Source: [Mycobacterium] stephanolepidis
GTDB lineage: Bacteria > Actinomycetota > Actinomycetes > Mycobacteriales > Mycobacteriaceae
DNA: 64,000 nucleotides
Assembly: GCF_002356335.1 (NCBI RefSeq)
Contig: NZ_AP018165.1
Span: 4,030,001-4,094,000 of the forward strand
Direction: 5' to 3'
Numbering within the stretch: position 1 is the first letter of the stretch; every line of letters begins with the position of its first letter. The translations under genes were made by a program, and so were the position numbers. Below are positions 51,480 through 61,073 of the stretch, piece after piece. The notes beneath the pieces were generated by a model. It was not told the origin of the DNA, did no database searches, and worked only from the letters and a program-made list of their open reading frames with translations.

Positions 51480-52082
51480 CTACCCCGCCGGTTCCGAGTA
51501 CACGACATCGACCAACTCATCGCCGTCGAACACCAGCGAGGTGAGTGAGGCGACGTTGCACTGACGCTTACGGGGGTCGTGCCACAGTCGCTTGCCGAGC
51601 AGATGTTGGCGGGCGGTCCACACCGGCAGCTGATGGCTGACGCAGACCACCTCGGCGCCCGCGGCGCGACTGCGCGCGCGGTCGATCGCCGCAGACATCC
51701 GGAACGCGATGTCGGCATAAGGCTCTCCCCAGGACGGGGTGAACGGGTCGCGCAACTTCCACCAATTGCGGGGGTCCCGCAAAGCGCCGTCGCCCACCGA
51801 CACCTTCATACCCTCAAAGGAGTTGCCCGCCTCGATGAGGTCGTCGTCGGTCACGATGGTGATTCCGTGCGCCTCGGCGATGGGTGTGGCAGTCTGCTGA
51901 GCACGCAGCAGCGGCGAGGCAACCACGGCCACAATCTTGTTGCCCTGCAGCGACTCTGCCACCTTCGCGGCTTGTCCCTGACCCTTGTCCGACAACCGGA
52001 AATTGGGCAGCCGGCCGTACAGAATGCCCTCCGGGTTGTGTACCTCGCCATGGCGCATCAAATGAACGGTGGTGCGGCTCAT
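51480..52082 (-). CDS. Histidine phosphatase-family protein
   Basis: 200 residues. The catalytic RHGE motif lies at 10-13 (LMRHGEVHNPEG), the second His in VVCVSHQLPV and the acidic donor in DLIEAGNSFEG. It is a phosphoglycerate-mutase-like phosphatase (Rv0525 type). Substrate unknown. It starts nine bases after hemL and ends three bases before the TlpA gene, so it is within the haem/cytochrome transcript. Confidence 0.9.
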   Translation of the reverse strand: MSRTTVHLMRHGEVHNPEGILYGRLPNFRLSDKGQGQAAKVAESLQGNKIVAVVASPLLRAQQTATPIAEAHGITIVTDDDLIEAGNSFEGMKVSVGDGALRDPRNWWKLRDPFTPSWGEPYADIAFRMSAAIDRARSRAAGAEVVCVSHQLPVWTARQHLLGKRLWHDPRKRQCNVASLTSLVFDGDELVDVVYSEPAG

Positions 52083-52091
52083 CGAAATTCC

Positions 52092-53432
52092 TTACCTCTC
52101 CTCGACAGAGGCCGCGGCACGGGCAGCGGCGGGCAAAGCGTCGGCAATGCGGTCGAACGCCTCGTCATCGAGGGCGGTGGAAACGAACCAGGTCTCGAAC
52201 GCGCTCGGCGGCGCGTACACATCGCGACTCAGCAGTGCATGGAAAAATGCGGGATAGCGCCAGGTGTCGGTGGCCTTGGCACTCTCGAAGTCATGCACCG
52301 GCTCGGCGCCGAAGAAGAGGCTGAACATGTTGCCTGCGCGGCCGATCTGGTGCGCCACCCCCTCGGCATCCAGAGCCGCGGTAATCAGGGCGATGAGCGC
52401 ATCGGCGTTACGATCAAGCGTTTCATAGGCTTTCGCATCTGCCGCACGCAAAGAGGCCAGCCCTGCGGCAACAGCGATCGGGTTGCCCGACAACGTGCCC
52501 GCCTGATACACCGGCCCCAGCGGGGCCAGACGCTCCATGATGTCGGCGCGACCACCGAACGCCGCGGCGGGCATGCCACCGCTCATCACCTTGCCGAATG
52601 TCACCAGATCCCCGGCTACCTGGTCGATGCCGAACCACCCTGAACGGCTGACGCGGAAACCCGTCATGACCTCGTCCATGATGAGCAGCGCGCCGTGGTT
52701 TTGGGTGATGCGCCGCAGTCCGGTGTTGAAATCCGGTGCGGGCGCGACGGTGCCCATGTTGCCGGCGGCCGCCTCGGTGATGACAGCGGCGATCTGATCG
52801 CCCTGTTCGGCGAAGGTGCGGGCCACGGCACCGATGTCGTTGTACGGCAACACGATGGTGTCGGCCGCGGAGGCGCCGGTGACACCGGGCGAGGAAGGCA
52901 GGCCCAGAGTGGCCACACCGGAACCGGCATCGGCCAGCAGGGCGTCCACATGCCCGTGGTAACAACCGGCGAACTTGACGATCTTGGGCCGCCCGGTGAA
53001 TCCGCGAGCCAGGCGCACAGCACTCATGGTGGCCTCGGTTCCGGAGTTGACCAGACGCACCTTTTCCACCGGCTGCACGCGATCGATGAGCTCGCGAGCG
53101 AGCTCGATCTCACCCTCGACGGGTGCACCGTAGGACAGCCCGTCCTTGGCGGCCCGTTGCACGGCCTCCACCACGGCGGGGTGTGCGTGGCCGAGGATCA
53201 GCGGACCCCAGGAGCAGACCAGGTCCACGTACCGGTTGTCGTCGACATCGGTGAGCCAGCATCCGGCGCCGGATTTGATGAACCGCGGGACACCACCGAC
53301 CGCCGCGAAGGCACGCACCGGCGAGTTCACTCCACCTGGGATAACGGCCGAGGCGTCGGCGAACAGACGTGCGGAGTTGGCTGTCTCGTCAGGCACGGCA
53401 TCCAGTGTCTCAGCTGGCGCCAAATCGTCCAC
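52092..53432 (-). CDS. hemL: Glutamate-1-semialdehyde 2,1-aminomutase
   Basis: 446 residues from GTG 53432. It makes 5-aminolevulinate, the first committed tetrapyrrole precursor, from glutamate semialdehyde. It is a PLP enzyme of fold type I with Lys281 in [17 protein letters not shown], and [13 protein letters not shown] (253-265) providing the PLP-ring Asp. Active-site pieces [16 protein letters not shown] (129-144) and CYHGH (157-161) are intact. Length matches Rv0524. It is the first gene of the haem/cytochrome c run. Confidence 0.96.
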   Translation of the reverse strand: MDDLAPAETLDAVPDETANSARLFADASAVIPGGVNSPVRAFAAVGGVPRFIKSGAGCWLTDVDDNRYVDLVCSWGPLILGHAHPAVVEAVQRAAKDGLSYGAPVEGEIELARELIDRVQPVEKVRLVNSGTEATMSAVRLARGFTGRPKIVKFAGCYHGHVDALLADAGSGVATLGLPSSPGVTGASAADTIVLPYNDIGAVARTFAEQGDQIAAVITEAAAGNMGTVAPAPDFNTGLRRITQNHGALLIMDEVMTGFRVSRSGWFGIDQVAGDLVTFGKVMSGGMPAAAFGGRADIMERLAPLGPVYQAGTLSGNPIAVAAGLASLRAADAKAYETLDRNADALIALITAALDAEGVAHQIGRAGNMFSLFFGAEPVHDFESAKATDTWRYPAFFHALLSRDVYAPPSAFETWFVSTALDDEAFDRIADALPAAARAAASVEER

Positions 53433-53448
53433 TACAGGGTGTAGTGGA

Positions 53449-53838
53449 TCAGGCAGGTCTCAAAGCAAAAGTGGGGTGATCGGCATCGTCGGGCAGCTGG
53501 GCGAAGTAGCCGTCCACAACCTTCCCGGCCTTGGGCTTGTAGGCGGCGATGATGGGCGCGCGGTCGGCGACCGGGATCTCCGTGGCCGTGTATGCCGTGG
53601 TGGCACCCTTGACGGTGAGTGTCACCTGCGGGTTAGCCCTGATGTTCTTGACCCATTGACTCTCGCCACGGGTGGACACCAGGTACTTGATGCCATCGAC
53701 GTCCACGGTCGCGACCGGGATCTGCTGCGGCTCGCCACTGACCCGCTTGGTGATCGTGAGCGTCTCGCCGATATTGGCGACCATCGCCACCCGGTTGAAG
53801 ACCTTGCGCACGAACCATGGGGGCTTGAGGTATGCCAT
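53449..53838 (-). CDS. Deazaflavin-dependent oxidoreductase (FDOR-A like)
   Basis: 129 residues. Split-barrel pattern: [47 protein letters not shown] with the second strand block [18 protein letters not shown]. The [13 protein letters not shown] element is typical of the F420-binding nitroreductase family. It is divergent from a second family member that starts 22 bases away at 53860. Substrate unknown. Confidence 0.85.
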   Translation of the reverse strand: MAYLKPPWFVRKVFNRVAMVANIGETLTITKRVSGEPQQIPVATVDVDGIKYLVSTRGESQWVKNIRANPQVTLTVKGATTAYTATEIPVADRAPIIAAYKPKAGKVVDGYFAQLPDDADHPTFALRPA

Positions 53839-53859
53839 GGATCACAGTTTGATGGTGGT

Positions 53860-54231
53860 ATGCAGATACCGCAATCGGTCGCGCGCTTCAACAAGTACGT
53901 CACCAACCCCGTCCAGCGGTTGTGGGCGGGCTGGGCCCCGAGCTTCGCCATCATCGAGCACAAGGGCCGCAAGTCGGGCAAGGAGTTCAGGACGCCCGTC
54001 ACCGCCTTCAAGACCCCCGACGGCGTGGCCATTTTGCTGACCTATGGCCCGGATCGGGACTGGCTGAAGAACCTCAATGCGGCCGGTGGCGGCAGGATCG
54101 TGCGCCGTGGGAAGACCCACGACGTCGTCAATCCGCGCGTGGTCGGCCGGGATGAGGCGGCGGCACTGGTCAAGAGTCGCGCATTCGGAAAGCTCCCGTT
54201 CGATCAGGCCGTGCTGCTGACCTACGCGTAG
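53860..54231 (+). CDS. Deazaflavin-dependent nitroreductase-family protein
   Basis: 123 residues from ATG 53860. It contains RFNKYVTNPVQRLWAGWAPS, the phosphate-contact turn HKGRKSGKEFRTPV and TYGPDRDWLKNLNAAGGG, typical of the Ddn-like family. It is divergent from the family member at 53449-53838. The pair could be an ancient duplication, but they are not close in sequence. It converges with the M13 peptidase gene. Predicted to use F420H2. Confidence 0.87.
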   Translation: MQIPQSVARFNKYVTNPVQRLWAGWAPSFAIIEHKGRKSGKEFRTPVTAFKTPDGVAILLTYGPDRDWLKNLNAAGGGRIVRRGKTHDVVNPRVVGRDEAAALVKSRAFGKLPFDQAVLLTYA

Positions 54232-54258
54232 CTCTCCCCTGCGCTGGTGGATCTGCGT

Positions 54259-56352
54259 CTACCAGATCTTCACGAACTTGTCCGGCGGATTCACCATGGG
54301 ATCGCCTGCCAGGCAACCGAAATCAGCGGTGAAAGGTGCAACGTTGGGCACCACGCCGTTGATGCGCAACGCCGGCGGTGAATGCGGATCGGCAGCGAGC
54401 TGAGTGATCGCGGCCTCCGGACGCTGCTTGTCCCGCCAGATCCGCGCGTAATTCAGGAAGAACCGCTGCGTGTCGTTGAACCCGACGATGCCGTTGACCT
54501 TGTCGCCGCCGCCCTTCTTGGCCAGCTCCGCGACCAGCGCGTCATAAGCGGTGTTGACACCGCCGAGGTCCGCGATGTTCTCCCCCAACGTGAGCTTCCC
54601 GTCCACATGCAGGTCGGGGCGCCCCGGAATCGGCGTGTAGGCATTGAACTGCTCCACCAGCCGGTTGGCGCGCTTCTCGAACTCCTCGCGGTCGTTCGGC
54701 GTCCACCAATTGACCCGGTTGCCCTCACCGTCGAATTGGCTGCCCTCGTCGTCGAACGCGTGCGTGAACTCGTGCCCGATCACCGCACCGATACCGCCGT
54801 AGTTGAACGCCGGATCGCCCTTGGGGTCGTAGAACGGCGCCTGCAAGATCGCGGCGGGAATAGTGATGCTGTTCTCGGTGGGGTCGTACTGCGCGTTGAC
54901 CGTCTGTGGCGTCATCCCCCACAGCGACCGATCGGTCGGGTGACCGATCTTGGCCATGTCGAAGTCGTGGTTGAACTTCAACGCCGCGGCCCGGTCGGTA
55001 TAGAAGTTGTCGCCCGTCAGCTTCAGCGTCGAGAAGTCCCGATCCTTGTCGGGGAAGCCCACCTTGAGGATCAGCTTGTCCCACTTACCCTTTGCGGCCA
55101 GCTTGGTCTGCGGGCTCATCCAGTCGACGGCCTCGATCCGCTTACGCAACGCCTCCTTGACATTGCCCACCATCTCGGTGGCCGAGCGCTTCGCGCGATC
55201 GCTGAACATGCGATCGACATACAACTGGCCCAGCGCCGGGCCCACCAGCGTGTTGACCGTCTCAAGCCCCTGCTCCCAGCGCTGCTTTTGCGCGGTGGTT
55301 CCGGTAAGCGCCGACTCATACTTGAAAGCGTTGTCGCGGAATGCCTTTGACAGAGCATCGGCCGATCTGTGTACCGCATGAAATGTCAGGTACGACTTCC
55401 AGGTATCCAGATCGGTGGTGGCGAGTAGCCGATCAAACGTGGTAAAGAACTCGGTCTCGGCCAGCGAAAACGACCTGGCTTCCGGAGCGCCGTGTGCCTT
55501 CAGGTAGGCGCCCCATTCGAAGTGCGGCGTCACCGAATTGGCCTGGGCCACGGTTACCAACTTGTACTGGTTGGCCGGATCACGTTGCTGTACAGGGCTC
55601 AACGTCGCGGCGGCCAGCGCCGACTCGAGCGCGGCCACCTGCTCGGCCCGAGCCTTCGCGGCCACCTGGTCGGCTCCGATCAATCCGAACGTCGATGCGA
55701 TATACGTGCGGTAGGCGTCGAAGACCGACGCGTACTTCGGATCGGTGTAGTAGTCCTTGGCCGGCATGCCCAGCGCGCCGGCCCGCGCATAGCCGATCTG
55801 CTCGGTGGCATTGGCATAGTCGGCACCGGCAGTGAAATCGAACACCAGATGTTGCCCGGTAGCGCTGTCGGCAGCCAGGAAGGCCGCGAGTTCCTCGGGC
55901 GATGCGATCTGATCGATCGCGGCGAGCGTCGGGCGGATGGGGTCGTATCCCGCTGCGTCGAGCTTCGCGTCGTCGGTGGCGGCACGGTACAGAAGACCGA
56001 CCTGATAGTTGACCGACTCGTGATCAGCGGTACCCAGCCCCGAGACCGCACCCTCGACGATCTCACGCTGAACCTTGCGGGACTCGTCGGCCAGCATGTC
56101 GAAACTGCCGTAGCTGGACTTGTCCGCGGGAATCGTGGCGTCTTCGGCCCACTTCGCGTTCACAAACCCGTTGAGATCGGTGCACGCGGCAAAACGCATG
56201 CTCAGCTGCGCGTTGTCGAATGTCGGAATCGGTGCGTTCGATGCCACCGGGGCCGTGCGCTGGTCATGGGTACACCCCGAAGTGGACAGCACCAGCACTA
56301 ACGCCGCCACACCGGCGGATCGACTCAAACGCATGCCCACCATTTTGCCCAT
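54259..56352 (-). CDS. M13 (neprilysin-like) zinc metallopeptidase, lipoprotein
   Basis: 697 residues. A signal peptide ends at SGC (Cys27), probably a lipoprotein. The zinc site is HEFTH (527-531) with the third ligand Glu591 in GENIADLGG. Full M13 domains follow, with the usual C-terminal CxW-like end (FGCLAGDPM, then FVKIW). It cleaves short peptides outside the membrane; the M. tuberculosis relative Zmp1 affects phagosome maturation, but family identity does not prove the same role. ATG 56343 or 56334 are alternative starts. It is divergent from the TSUP transporter gene. Confidence 0.93.
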   Translation of the reverse strand: MGKMVGMRLSRSAGVAALVLVLSTSGCTHDQRTAPVASNAPIPTFDNAQLSMRFAACTDLNGFVNAKWAEDATIPADKSSYGSFDMLADESRKVQREIVEGAVSGLGTADHESVNYQVGLLYRAATDDAKLDAAGYDPIRPTLAAIDQIASPEELAAFLAADSATGQHLVFDFTAGADYANATEQIGYARAGALGMPAKDYYTDPKYASVFDAYRTYIASTFGLIGADQVAAKARAEQVAALESALAAATLSPVQQRDPANQYKLVTVAQANSVTPHFEWGAYLKAHGAPEARSFSLAETEFFTTFDRLLATTDLDTWKSYLTFHAVHRSADALSKAFRDNAFKYESALTGTTAQKQRWEQGLETVNTLVGPALGQLYVDRMFSDRAKRSATEMVGNVKEALRKRIEAVDWMSPQTKLAAKGKWDKLILKVGFPDKDRDFSTLKLTGDNFYTDRAAALKFNHDFDMAKIGHPTDRSLWGMTPQTVNAQYDPTENSITIPAAILQAPFYDPKGDPAFNYGGIGAVIGHEFTHAFDDEGSQFDGEGNRVNWWTPNDREEFEKRANRLVEQFNAYTPIPGRPDLHVDGKLTLGENIADLGGVNTAYDALVAELAKKGGGDKVNGIVGFNDTQRFFLNYARIWRDKQRPEAAITQLAADPHSPPALRINGVVPNVAPFTADFGCLAGDPMVNPPDKFVKIW

Positions 56353-56405
56353 CTAAGCAGCTACGTCGAGCCTCACACTGTGGCAGGTTTCACGGAGAGG
56401 AGGAA

Positions 56406-57221
56406 TTGGTTCGACTGGCTAACGGTCGTACGCTGGCACGAGTGCCGGTGCAGGAGATGCTTCTCGTCGCGCTCGCCGCGTTCGGCGCCGGTGCGATCAA
56501 CGTGGTCGCCGGGTCCGGCACCCTGATCACCTTCCCCACCCTCATCGCGTTCGGTTACCCACCCGTGGGGGCCACGATGTCGAACGCGGTCGGACTGACC
56601 GTCGGCAGCATGACCGGCGTGTGGGGGTATCGCCGCGAGCTGACCGGACAATGGCCCCGGCTCAAATGGCAGATACCCGCGGTGCTGATCGGTGCACTCA
56701 TCGGGTCGTTCCTGCTGCTGCATCTGCCCGAGAAAACATTTGTCACCATCGTTCCCGTGCTGCTGATCCTGGCGCTGGTGTTGGTGGTGGTCGGCCCGCG
56801 CATTCAGGCCTGGGCGCGTCGGCGTTCCGAGGCACAGGGCCTGAGCGCCGATCATGTCCCCCCTGGTCGCATGGCGGCACTCACCGGAGGAAACTTCCTC
56901 GTCGGGATCTACGGCGGGTACTTCACTGCAGCCCAAGGCATCATGCAGATCGCGGTGATGGGTGCACTGTTACCCGAATCCATGCAGCGGATGAACGCGG
57001 CCAAGAACGTGCTGGCCATGATCACCAATATCGTTGCCGCTCTTGCATACACGATCGTCGCCTTCGACCGGGTGAGCTGGACGGCGGCCGGGATCATCGC
57101 GGCGGGCTCGTTCCTGGGCGGCCTCGCCGGCGCACGCTGGGGGCGCAAACTCTCCCCCGGCGCATTGCGTGTGGTCATCGTGGCGGTGGGCCTGATCGGC
57201 TTGTGGCGCCTGCTCTTCTGA
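56406..57221 (+). CDS. TSUP-family (TauE/SafE) transporter
   Basis: 271 residues from TTG 56406, chosen because GGAGAGGAGG lies just upstream (spacing is short); the ATG at 56457 gives 254 residues and GTG 56442 is also possible. There are about eight membrane helices; the first carries FGAGAINVVAGSGTLITFPTL, the TauE/SafE signature. It moves sulfite, sulfoacetate or other anions. Substrate not known. It converges with the copper ATPase gene across a short dyad. Confidence 0.85.
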   Translation: MVRLANGRTLARVPVQEMLLVALAAFGAGAINVVAGSGTLITFPTLIAFGYPPVGATMSNAVGLTVGSMTGVWGYRRELTGQWPRLKWQIPAVLIGALIGSFLLLHLPEKTFVTIVPVLLILALVLVVVGPRIQAWARRRSEAQGLSADHVPPGRMAALTGGNFLVGIYGGYFTAAQGIMQIAVMGALLPESMQRMNAAKNVLAMITNIVAALAYTIVAFDRVSWTAAGIIAAGSFLGGLAGARWGRKLSPGALRVVIVAVGLIGLWRLLF

Positions 57222-57234
57222 CCATTCCCTCGAC

Positions 57235-57251
57235 CGACACGCTACGTGTCG
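57235..57251. terminator. Short hairpin between convergent genes
   Basis: CGACACG (57235-57241) and CGTGTCG (57245-57251) around CTA form a seven-base stem. It lies between the TSUP transporter stop (57221) and the ATPase stop (57261). Probably a weak bidirectional terminator. Confidence 0.45.
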
Positions 57252-57260
57252 ACAGATATC

Positions 57261-59438
57261 TCAGCGGAAGGTTCGCAGCCGCAGACTGTTCAGCACCACG
57301 AAGACCGACGACATCGCCATCGCCGCGCCCGCGATCATCGGGTTGAGCAAACCCAGGGCCGCGAGCGGAATGGCAGCGGTGTTGTAGGCGAAGGCCCAGA
57401 ACAGATTCGCCTTGATGGTGCCGAGCGTCTTGCGCGACAACCGCAGCGCCGTCGGCACCGTGGTCAGGTCACCACGCACCAGGGTCACATCGCCGGCCTC
57501 GATCGCGGCATCGGTACCGGTGCCCATGGCCATCCCGATATCGGCCGTGGCCAGTGCGGCGGAGTCGTTGACCCCGTCGCCCACCATCGCGACCTTCTTG
57601 CCCTCGGCCTGCAGACGCTTGACGACCTCCGCCTTCTCGGTGGGTTTGACTCCCGCAACGACATCGCTTGCGGCGATACCGACTTCCTCGGCGACACGGG
57701 CGGCCACCTCGGCGTTGTCACCCGTCAACAGCACCGGAGTAATGCCCATGGCCTTGAGTTCGTCGATGGCCTGCCGGCTCGACGGTTTCACCGTGTCCGC
57801 CACTTCGATCTCACCCCGGCGCAAGCCACCCCAGATGATCGCCGCAGTGGTGTTCTGACCCTCGATGGCCTCGATCGACACCTCGTGACCGTCAACGACA
57901 CCGGTGACCCCGATGCCGGGCTCGTTACGGAATCCGGTCACCGGGGACAGCGTCAGCCCACGCGTGCGCGCCGCATCCACGATGGCCCGGGCGACCGGAT
58001 GCTCGGAAGCCGACTCCACCGAGGCGGCGATACGCAAGATCTCGTCGGCGTCGGAAACACCTGACCCGATGTTGCGGCGCACGGCCACAACGCTCATCAC
58101 GCCGGTGGTCACGGTGCCTGTCTTGTCGAGCACAACGGTGTCGATGCTCTTGACGTTCTCCAGCACCTCCGGCCCCTTGATCAGCACGCCCAGTTGAGCT
58201 CCACGCCCGGTACCTACCAGAATCGCTGTGGGCGTGGCCAACCCGAGCGCGCATGGGCACGCGATGATCAGCACCGCGACGGCCGCGGTGAATGCCGACG
58301 ACAGCGGGTAACCCTGAGCCACCCAGCCGACGAACGTCAACGCTGCGATACCGAGTACCACCGGCACGAACACCGACGACACCCGATCGGCGAGCCGCTG
58401 TACCTGCGCCTTACCGGTTTGTGCCTCCGACACCAGCTGCGCCATCCGGGCCAGCTGTGTATCGGCGCCCACCTTGTTGGCGCGTACGACAATCCGCCCG
58501 TGAGTGTTGACGTAACCGCCGACCACCGGGTCTCCCGCGCCGACCTCCACAGGAACGGACTCACCCGTCATGGTGGCGGTATCCAATGCCGAGTGGCCGT
58601 CGACAACTACGCCGTCGGTCGCGACGCGCTCCCCCGGCCGCACAACGAATTCGTCGCCCACCGCCAATTGCTCGACGGGGATGCGTGTCTCGTGCCCGTC
58701 ACGCAACACCGCGACATCCTTGGCTCCCAGGGACAGCAGCGCCCGCAGCGCCGAACCTGCCGAGCGCTTGGCGCGTGACTCGGCGAACCTGCCCGCGAGC
58801 AGGAACACCGTGACGGCCGCAACGACCTCGAAGTAGACGTGGACATCCCCATGGGTGTGCCCGGCGCTCGCGAACAACACCCACAGAGACCACACGTACG
58901 CCGCGATGGTGCCCAGTGACACCAGGGTGTCCATGGTCGAGGCGCCGTGGCGTGCGTTGACGAACGCGGCACGGTGGAACGGGTATCCACCCCACAGCAG
59001 GATCGGTGTGGTCAGCGCCGCGACAACAATCTCCCAGCCGGAGAAATGCCACGGCATCACCATCGAGATGGCCACCACCGGGATGGCCAGTAGCAGCGAG
59101 CCGAGCAGCCGCGCCTTGAGCTGACTGTCGGGCACGTCGTGGTTCATGTGGTCGTGCGGATCGGCACCATCGTGCTCGTGGCCGCTCTGCGCGGCGCCGT
59201 TCCGTGAGCCGCCGACCACCTGGGCCTTGTAGCCCACCGACTCGACGGCCTTGACCAAGTCCTCATCGGAGATCGAACCGTCGTGCTCAACCCGGGCGCT
59301 CTCCAGCGCCAGATTCACTCGCGCCGTCACGCCCTCGAGCTTGTTGAGTCCCTTCTCCACACGGGACGCGCACGAGGCACACGTCATGCCATGCAGCCGC
59401 AGATCAGTGGTCTCCATGCCCGTGTCAGTGAACTCCAT
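57261..59438 (-). CDS. Copper-translocating P1B-type ATPase
   Basis: 725 residues. An N-terminal HMA domain carries GMTCASC (Cys20, Cys23), followed by a His-rich linker (about 87-101) and a P1B ATPase with TGES (291-294), the membrane CPC motif (394-396) and the phosphorylation DKTGT (438-442). The CPC type with an HMA CxxC indicates monovalent copper, though silver cannot be excluded. It expels the metal. The gene has a CsoR-like operator upstream but no csoR gene beside it. The start at 59438 is probably leaderless, as a TATGAT box lies six bases upstream. The second ATG at 59417 is possible. Confidence 0.92.
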   Translation of the reverse strand: MEFTDTGMETTDLRLHGMTCASCASRVEKGLNKLEGVTARVNLALESARVEHDGSISDEDLVKAVESVGYKAQVVGGSRNGAAQSGHEHDGADPHDHMNHDVPDSQLKARLLGSLLLAIPVVAISMVMPWHFSGWEIVVAALTTPILLWGGYPFHRAAFVNARHGASTMDTLVSLGTIAAYVWSLWVLFASAGHTHGDVHVYFEVVAAVTVFLLAGRFAESRAKRSAGSALRALLSLGAKDVAVLRDGHETRIPVEQLAVGDEFVVRPGERVATDGVVVDGHSALDTATMTGESVPVEVGAGDPVVGGYVNTHGRIVVRANKVGADTQLARMAQLVSEAQTGKAQVQRLADRVSSVFVPVVLGIAALTFVGWVAQGYPLSSAFTAAVAVLIIACPCALGLATPTAILVGTGRGAQLGVLIKGPEVLENVKSIDTVVLDKTGTVTTGVMSVVAVRRNIGSGVSDADEILRIAASVESASEHPVARAIVDAARTRGLTLSPVTGFRNEPGIGVTGVVDGHEVSIEAIEGQNTTAAIIWGGLRRGEIEVADTVKPSSRQAIDELKAMGITPVLLTGDNAEVAARVAEEVGIAASDVVAGVKPTEKAEVVKRLQAEGKKVAMVGDGVNDSAALATADIGMAMGTGTDAAIEAGDVTLVRGDLTTVPTALRLSRKTLGTIKANLFWAFAYNTAAIPLAALGLLNPMIAGAAMAMSSVFVVLNSLRLRTFR

Positions 59439-59444
59439 GCCTAA

Positions 59445-59463
59445 ATCATACCCCTAGGGGGTA
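59445..59463 (-). promoter_or_regulatory. CsoR-type operator and leaderless promoter of the copper ATPase
   Basis: TACCCCTAGGGGGTA (59449-59463, plus-strand reading) is a dyad matching CsoR copper-sensor boxes. On the minus strand a -10 TATGAT (59445-59450) follows and then the ATG at 59438 with six bases between. A bound CsoR would cover the core promoter and be released by Cu(I). Confidence 0.7.
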
Positions 59464-59485
59464 CCAAACGATAGGGTGACCTGCA

Positions 59486-60244
59486 CTACAAGTCGCGCCG
59501 CGCCACCACGATCTGCAGTGGCATCGGCAGCTGAACTCTGGCGCGGAGTTCGACGGCTATCGACGGATCCGCGTGTGCAGCCAGGCTACGCAACGCCTTC
59601 GGGCCATAGGCGCGCAGCTGGCTGATCGCACCGTCATGCAGGACCGGGCGCACCCATCCCGCGGCCGCCGCGAGGAGATACGACGGCGCCAGCAGTGGAG
59701 CCGGCAGGCGCAGCAAGTCGATGATCAAGAGCGTGCGCCCCACCCGGGTGCCCTCGGCGAAGACCTTGGCGGCAAGCGAGGGCGGCAGATGATGAAACGA
59801 CAGCGCGAACACCACCAGGTCGAACGCGCCGTCCGGGGCATCGATAGCTGTCGCATCCATGGCACGCACAGACACCCGAGAGTCCGAACCCAGATCCGAC
59901 GCTGCGATACCCGCGACCGAGGAGGGCTCGATATCTGTCACCGTGAGCGAGGCGTCCGGACGCAGCTTCAGCAGTTCGCGAGAGAGCCCGCCGTGAGCGG
60001 CCCCGAGCTCTAGCACTCGAGGATTGTCGACGCCGACCAGGAATCCGGCCGCCTGCTCCGCATTCCACCTGTGCAAACCCTTCTTCTCACCGAGGAGATC
60101 GAGCGCCTCCACGACGGCCCGTTTCTTCGCCGGGACATCATCACGGTCCAGGTACTCCAGCCGGTCCGTCTGCAGCTTTCGGTCCCACAAGCGCGCACCG
60201 AATCCAGCGCGCGGCATCAGATCGATATCAGCGGTTGGTGTCAT
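59486..60244 (-). CDS. SAM-dependent class I methyltransferase
   Basis: 252 residues. The SAM motif is VLELGAAHGGLS, followed by LTVTDIEPSSV (acidic ribose contact) and FDLVVFALSFHHLPPSLAAKVFAEG. The N-terminus (MTPTADIDLMPRAGFGARLWDRKLQTDRLEYLDRD) is longer than usual for the fold. Substrate unknown. It has a well-formed palindrome 18 bases upstream (60262-60280), and its start is not coupled to the membrane-protein gene upstream. Confidence 0.87.
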   Translation of the reverse strand: MTPTADIDLMPRAGFGARLWDRKLQTDRLEYLDRDDVPAKKRAVVEALDLLGEKKGLHRWNAEQAAGFLVGVDNPRVLELGAAHGGLSRELLKLRPDASLTVTDIEPSSVAGIAASDLGSDSRVSVRAMDATAIDAPDGAFDLVVFALSFHHLPPSLAAKVFAEGTRVGRTLLIIDLLRLPAPLLAPSYLLAAAAGWVRPVLHDGAISQLRAYGPKALRSLAAHADPSIAVELRARVQLPMPLQIVVARRDL

Positions 60245-60261
60245 GACACCAGACTATCTCG

Positions 60262-60280
60262 ATATCAGTTGAACTGATAT
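60262..60280. promoter_or_regulatory. Palindrome ATATCAGTT-G-AACTGATAT
   Basis: Nine-base perfect arms around a single G, 18 bases upstream of the methyltransferase start at 60244. AT-rich palindromes of this size are typical sites of MarR or TetR repressors. No regulator gene is next to it. Confidence 0.6.
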
Positions 60281-60285
60281 TAGAA

Positions 60286-60555
60286 TTAGCTGTGAATCGC
60301 TCGATCCGCGTCACGACGGGCTCGGACGCCCCGCGACACCGCAGAAACCAGGAACACCCCTCCCACCGCGGTGAGTACCAGCGCCCGGGCCACACACGCG
60401 CCGTCCAGGGCGGTGAAGTACAACGTCGGCTCGCCCTTCGCAATGGGCGCGACCTCGGTGGGTATGCGCGCGGCCACCGCCGCCCAACCCGCCAGCACCA
60501 TCGCCACCGCCGCGATGGCCAGATCCAGTGCTACGCGCTTCCCGAACTTCACCAC
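60286..60555 (-). CDS. Small two-helix membrane protein
   Basis: 89 residues. Membrane helices lie at about 9-29 (LDLAIAAVAMVLAGWAAVAAR) and 55-77 (ARALVLTAVGGVFLVSAVS). Between them is a short outer loop (IPTEVAPIAKGEPTLYFTALDG). It lies at the end of a run of three membrane-protein genes downstream of hemB. It overlaps the gene upstream by seven bases (60549-60555), so translation may be coupled. It may correspond to Rv0514. Function unknown. Confidence 0.75.
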   Translation of the reverse strand: MVKFGKRVALDLAIAAVAMVLAGWAAVAARIPTEVAPIAKGEPTLYFTALDGACVARALVLTAVGGVFLVSAVSRGVRARRDADRAIHS

Positions 60556-61073
60556 TGCTCACTCTCGATATCGATTTCCGGGTCGTCACCCAGATCCATG
60601 CCCGCCGGCGGCGCGGGCACCAATGTGGTGAGCGCGCTCCGCAGCTCTTCATGTTTCTTGGCCCACGCCTGCGCACGACGCCCCCCGGTCAGACGCAATC
60701 CGACAGGTTTGCGCCCCTTCGGCACGCCCGTCAGCTCGCCCAGCGGACGCGATTCCTCCCATACGTGACGGTCGGCGTCGGGGTACAGCCACTTGATCTG
60801 GTTGACCTCCAGCGTCTCGCCGCCCTGACGAAGTTCGGTGGGTGTCAGCTCCACCGTGGCGTGCACCCGCGCGGCGTAGATCTGCAGCGCGATGAAGAAA
60901 GCCACGATGGCCGCCGTGATCAACGGCATGACCGGGCTGAAGCCCCCCTTGCCCCACACCTGCAGGCCGAACATGATCAGCCCGGCAAGGGGACCGAGCA
61001 GCAACCACCGCCATCGACCACCGGGCTCGTAGAACAGACGCGGTTCAGCGTCGGACACGTCAGCCATGTTCAT
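60549..61073 (-). CDS. Membrane protein (Rv0513-like)
   Basis: 174 residues from ATG 61073. There are two membrane helices near 22-42 and 50-70 (LLLGPLAGLIMFGLQVW and MPLITAAIVAFFIALQIY), then a beta-rich cytoplasmic domain resembling bacterial PH-like folds (HATVELTPTELRQGGETLEVNQIKWLYPD, EESRPLG, GRKPVGLRLTGG). It fits the conserved membrane protein position between HemB and Rv0514 in M. tuberculosis. It overlaps the previous gene (stop 61060). Confidence 0.8.
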   Translation of the reverse strand: MNMADVSDAEPRLFYEPGGRWRWLLLGPLAGLIMFGLQVWGKGGFSPVMPLITAAIVAFFIALQIYAARVHATVELTPTELRQGGETLEVNQIKWLYPDADRHVWEESRPLGELTGVPKGRKPVGLRLTGGRRAQAWAKKHEELRSALTTLVPAPPAGMDLGDDPEIDIESEQW

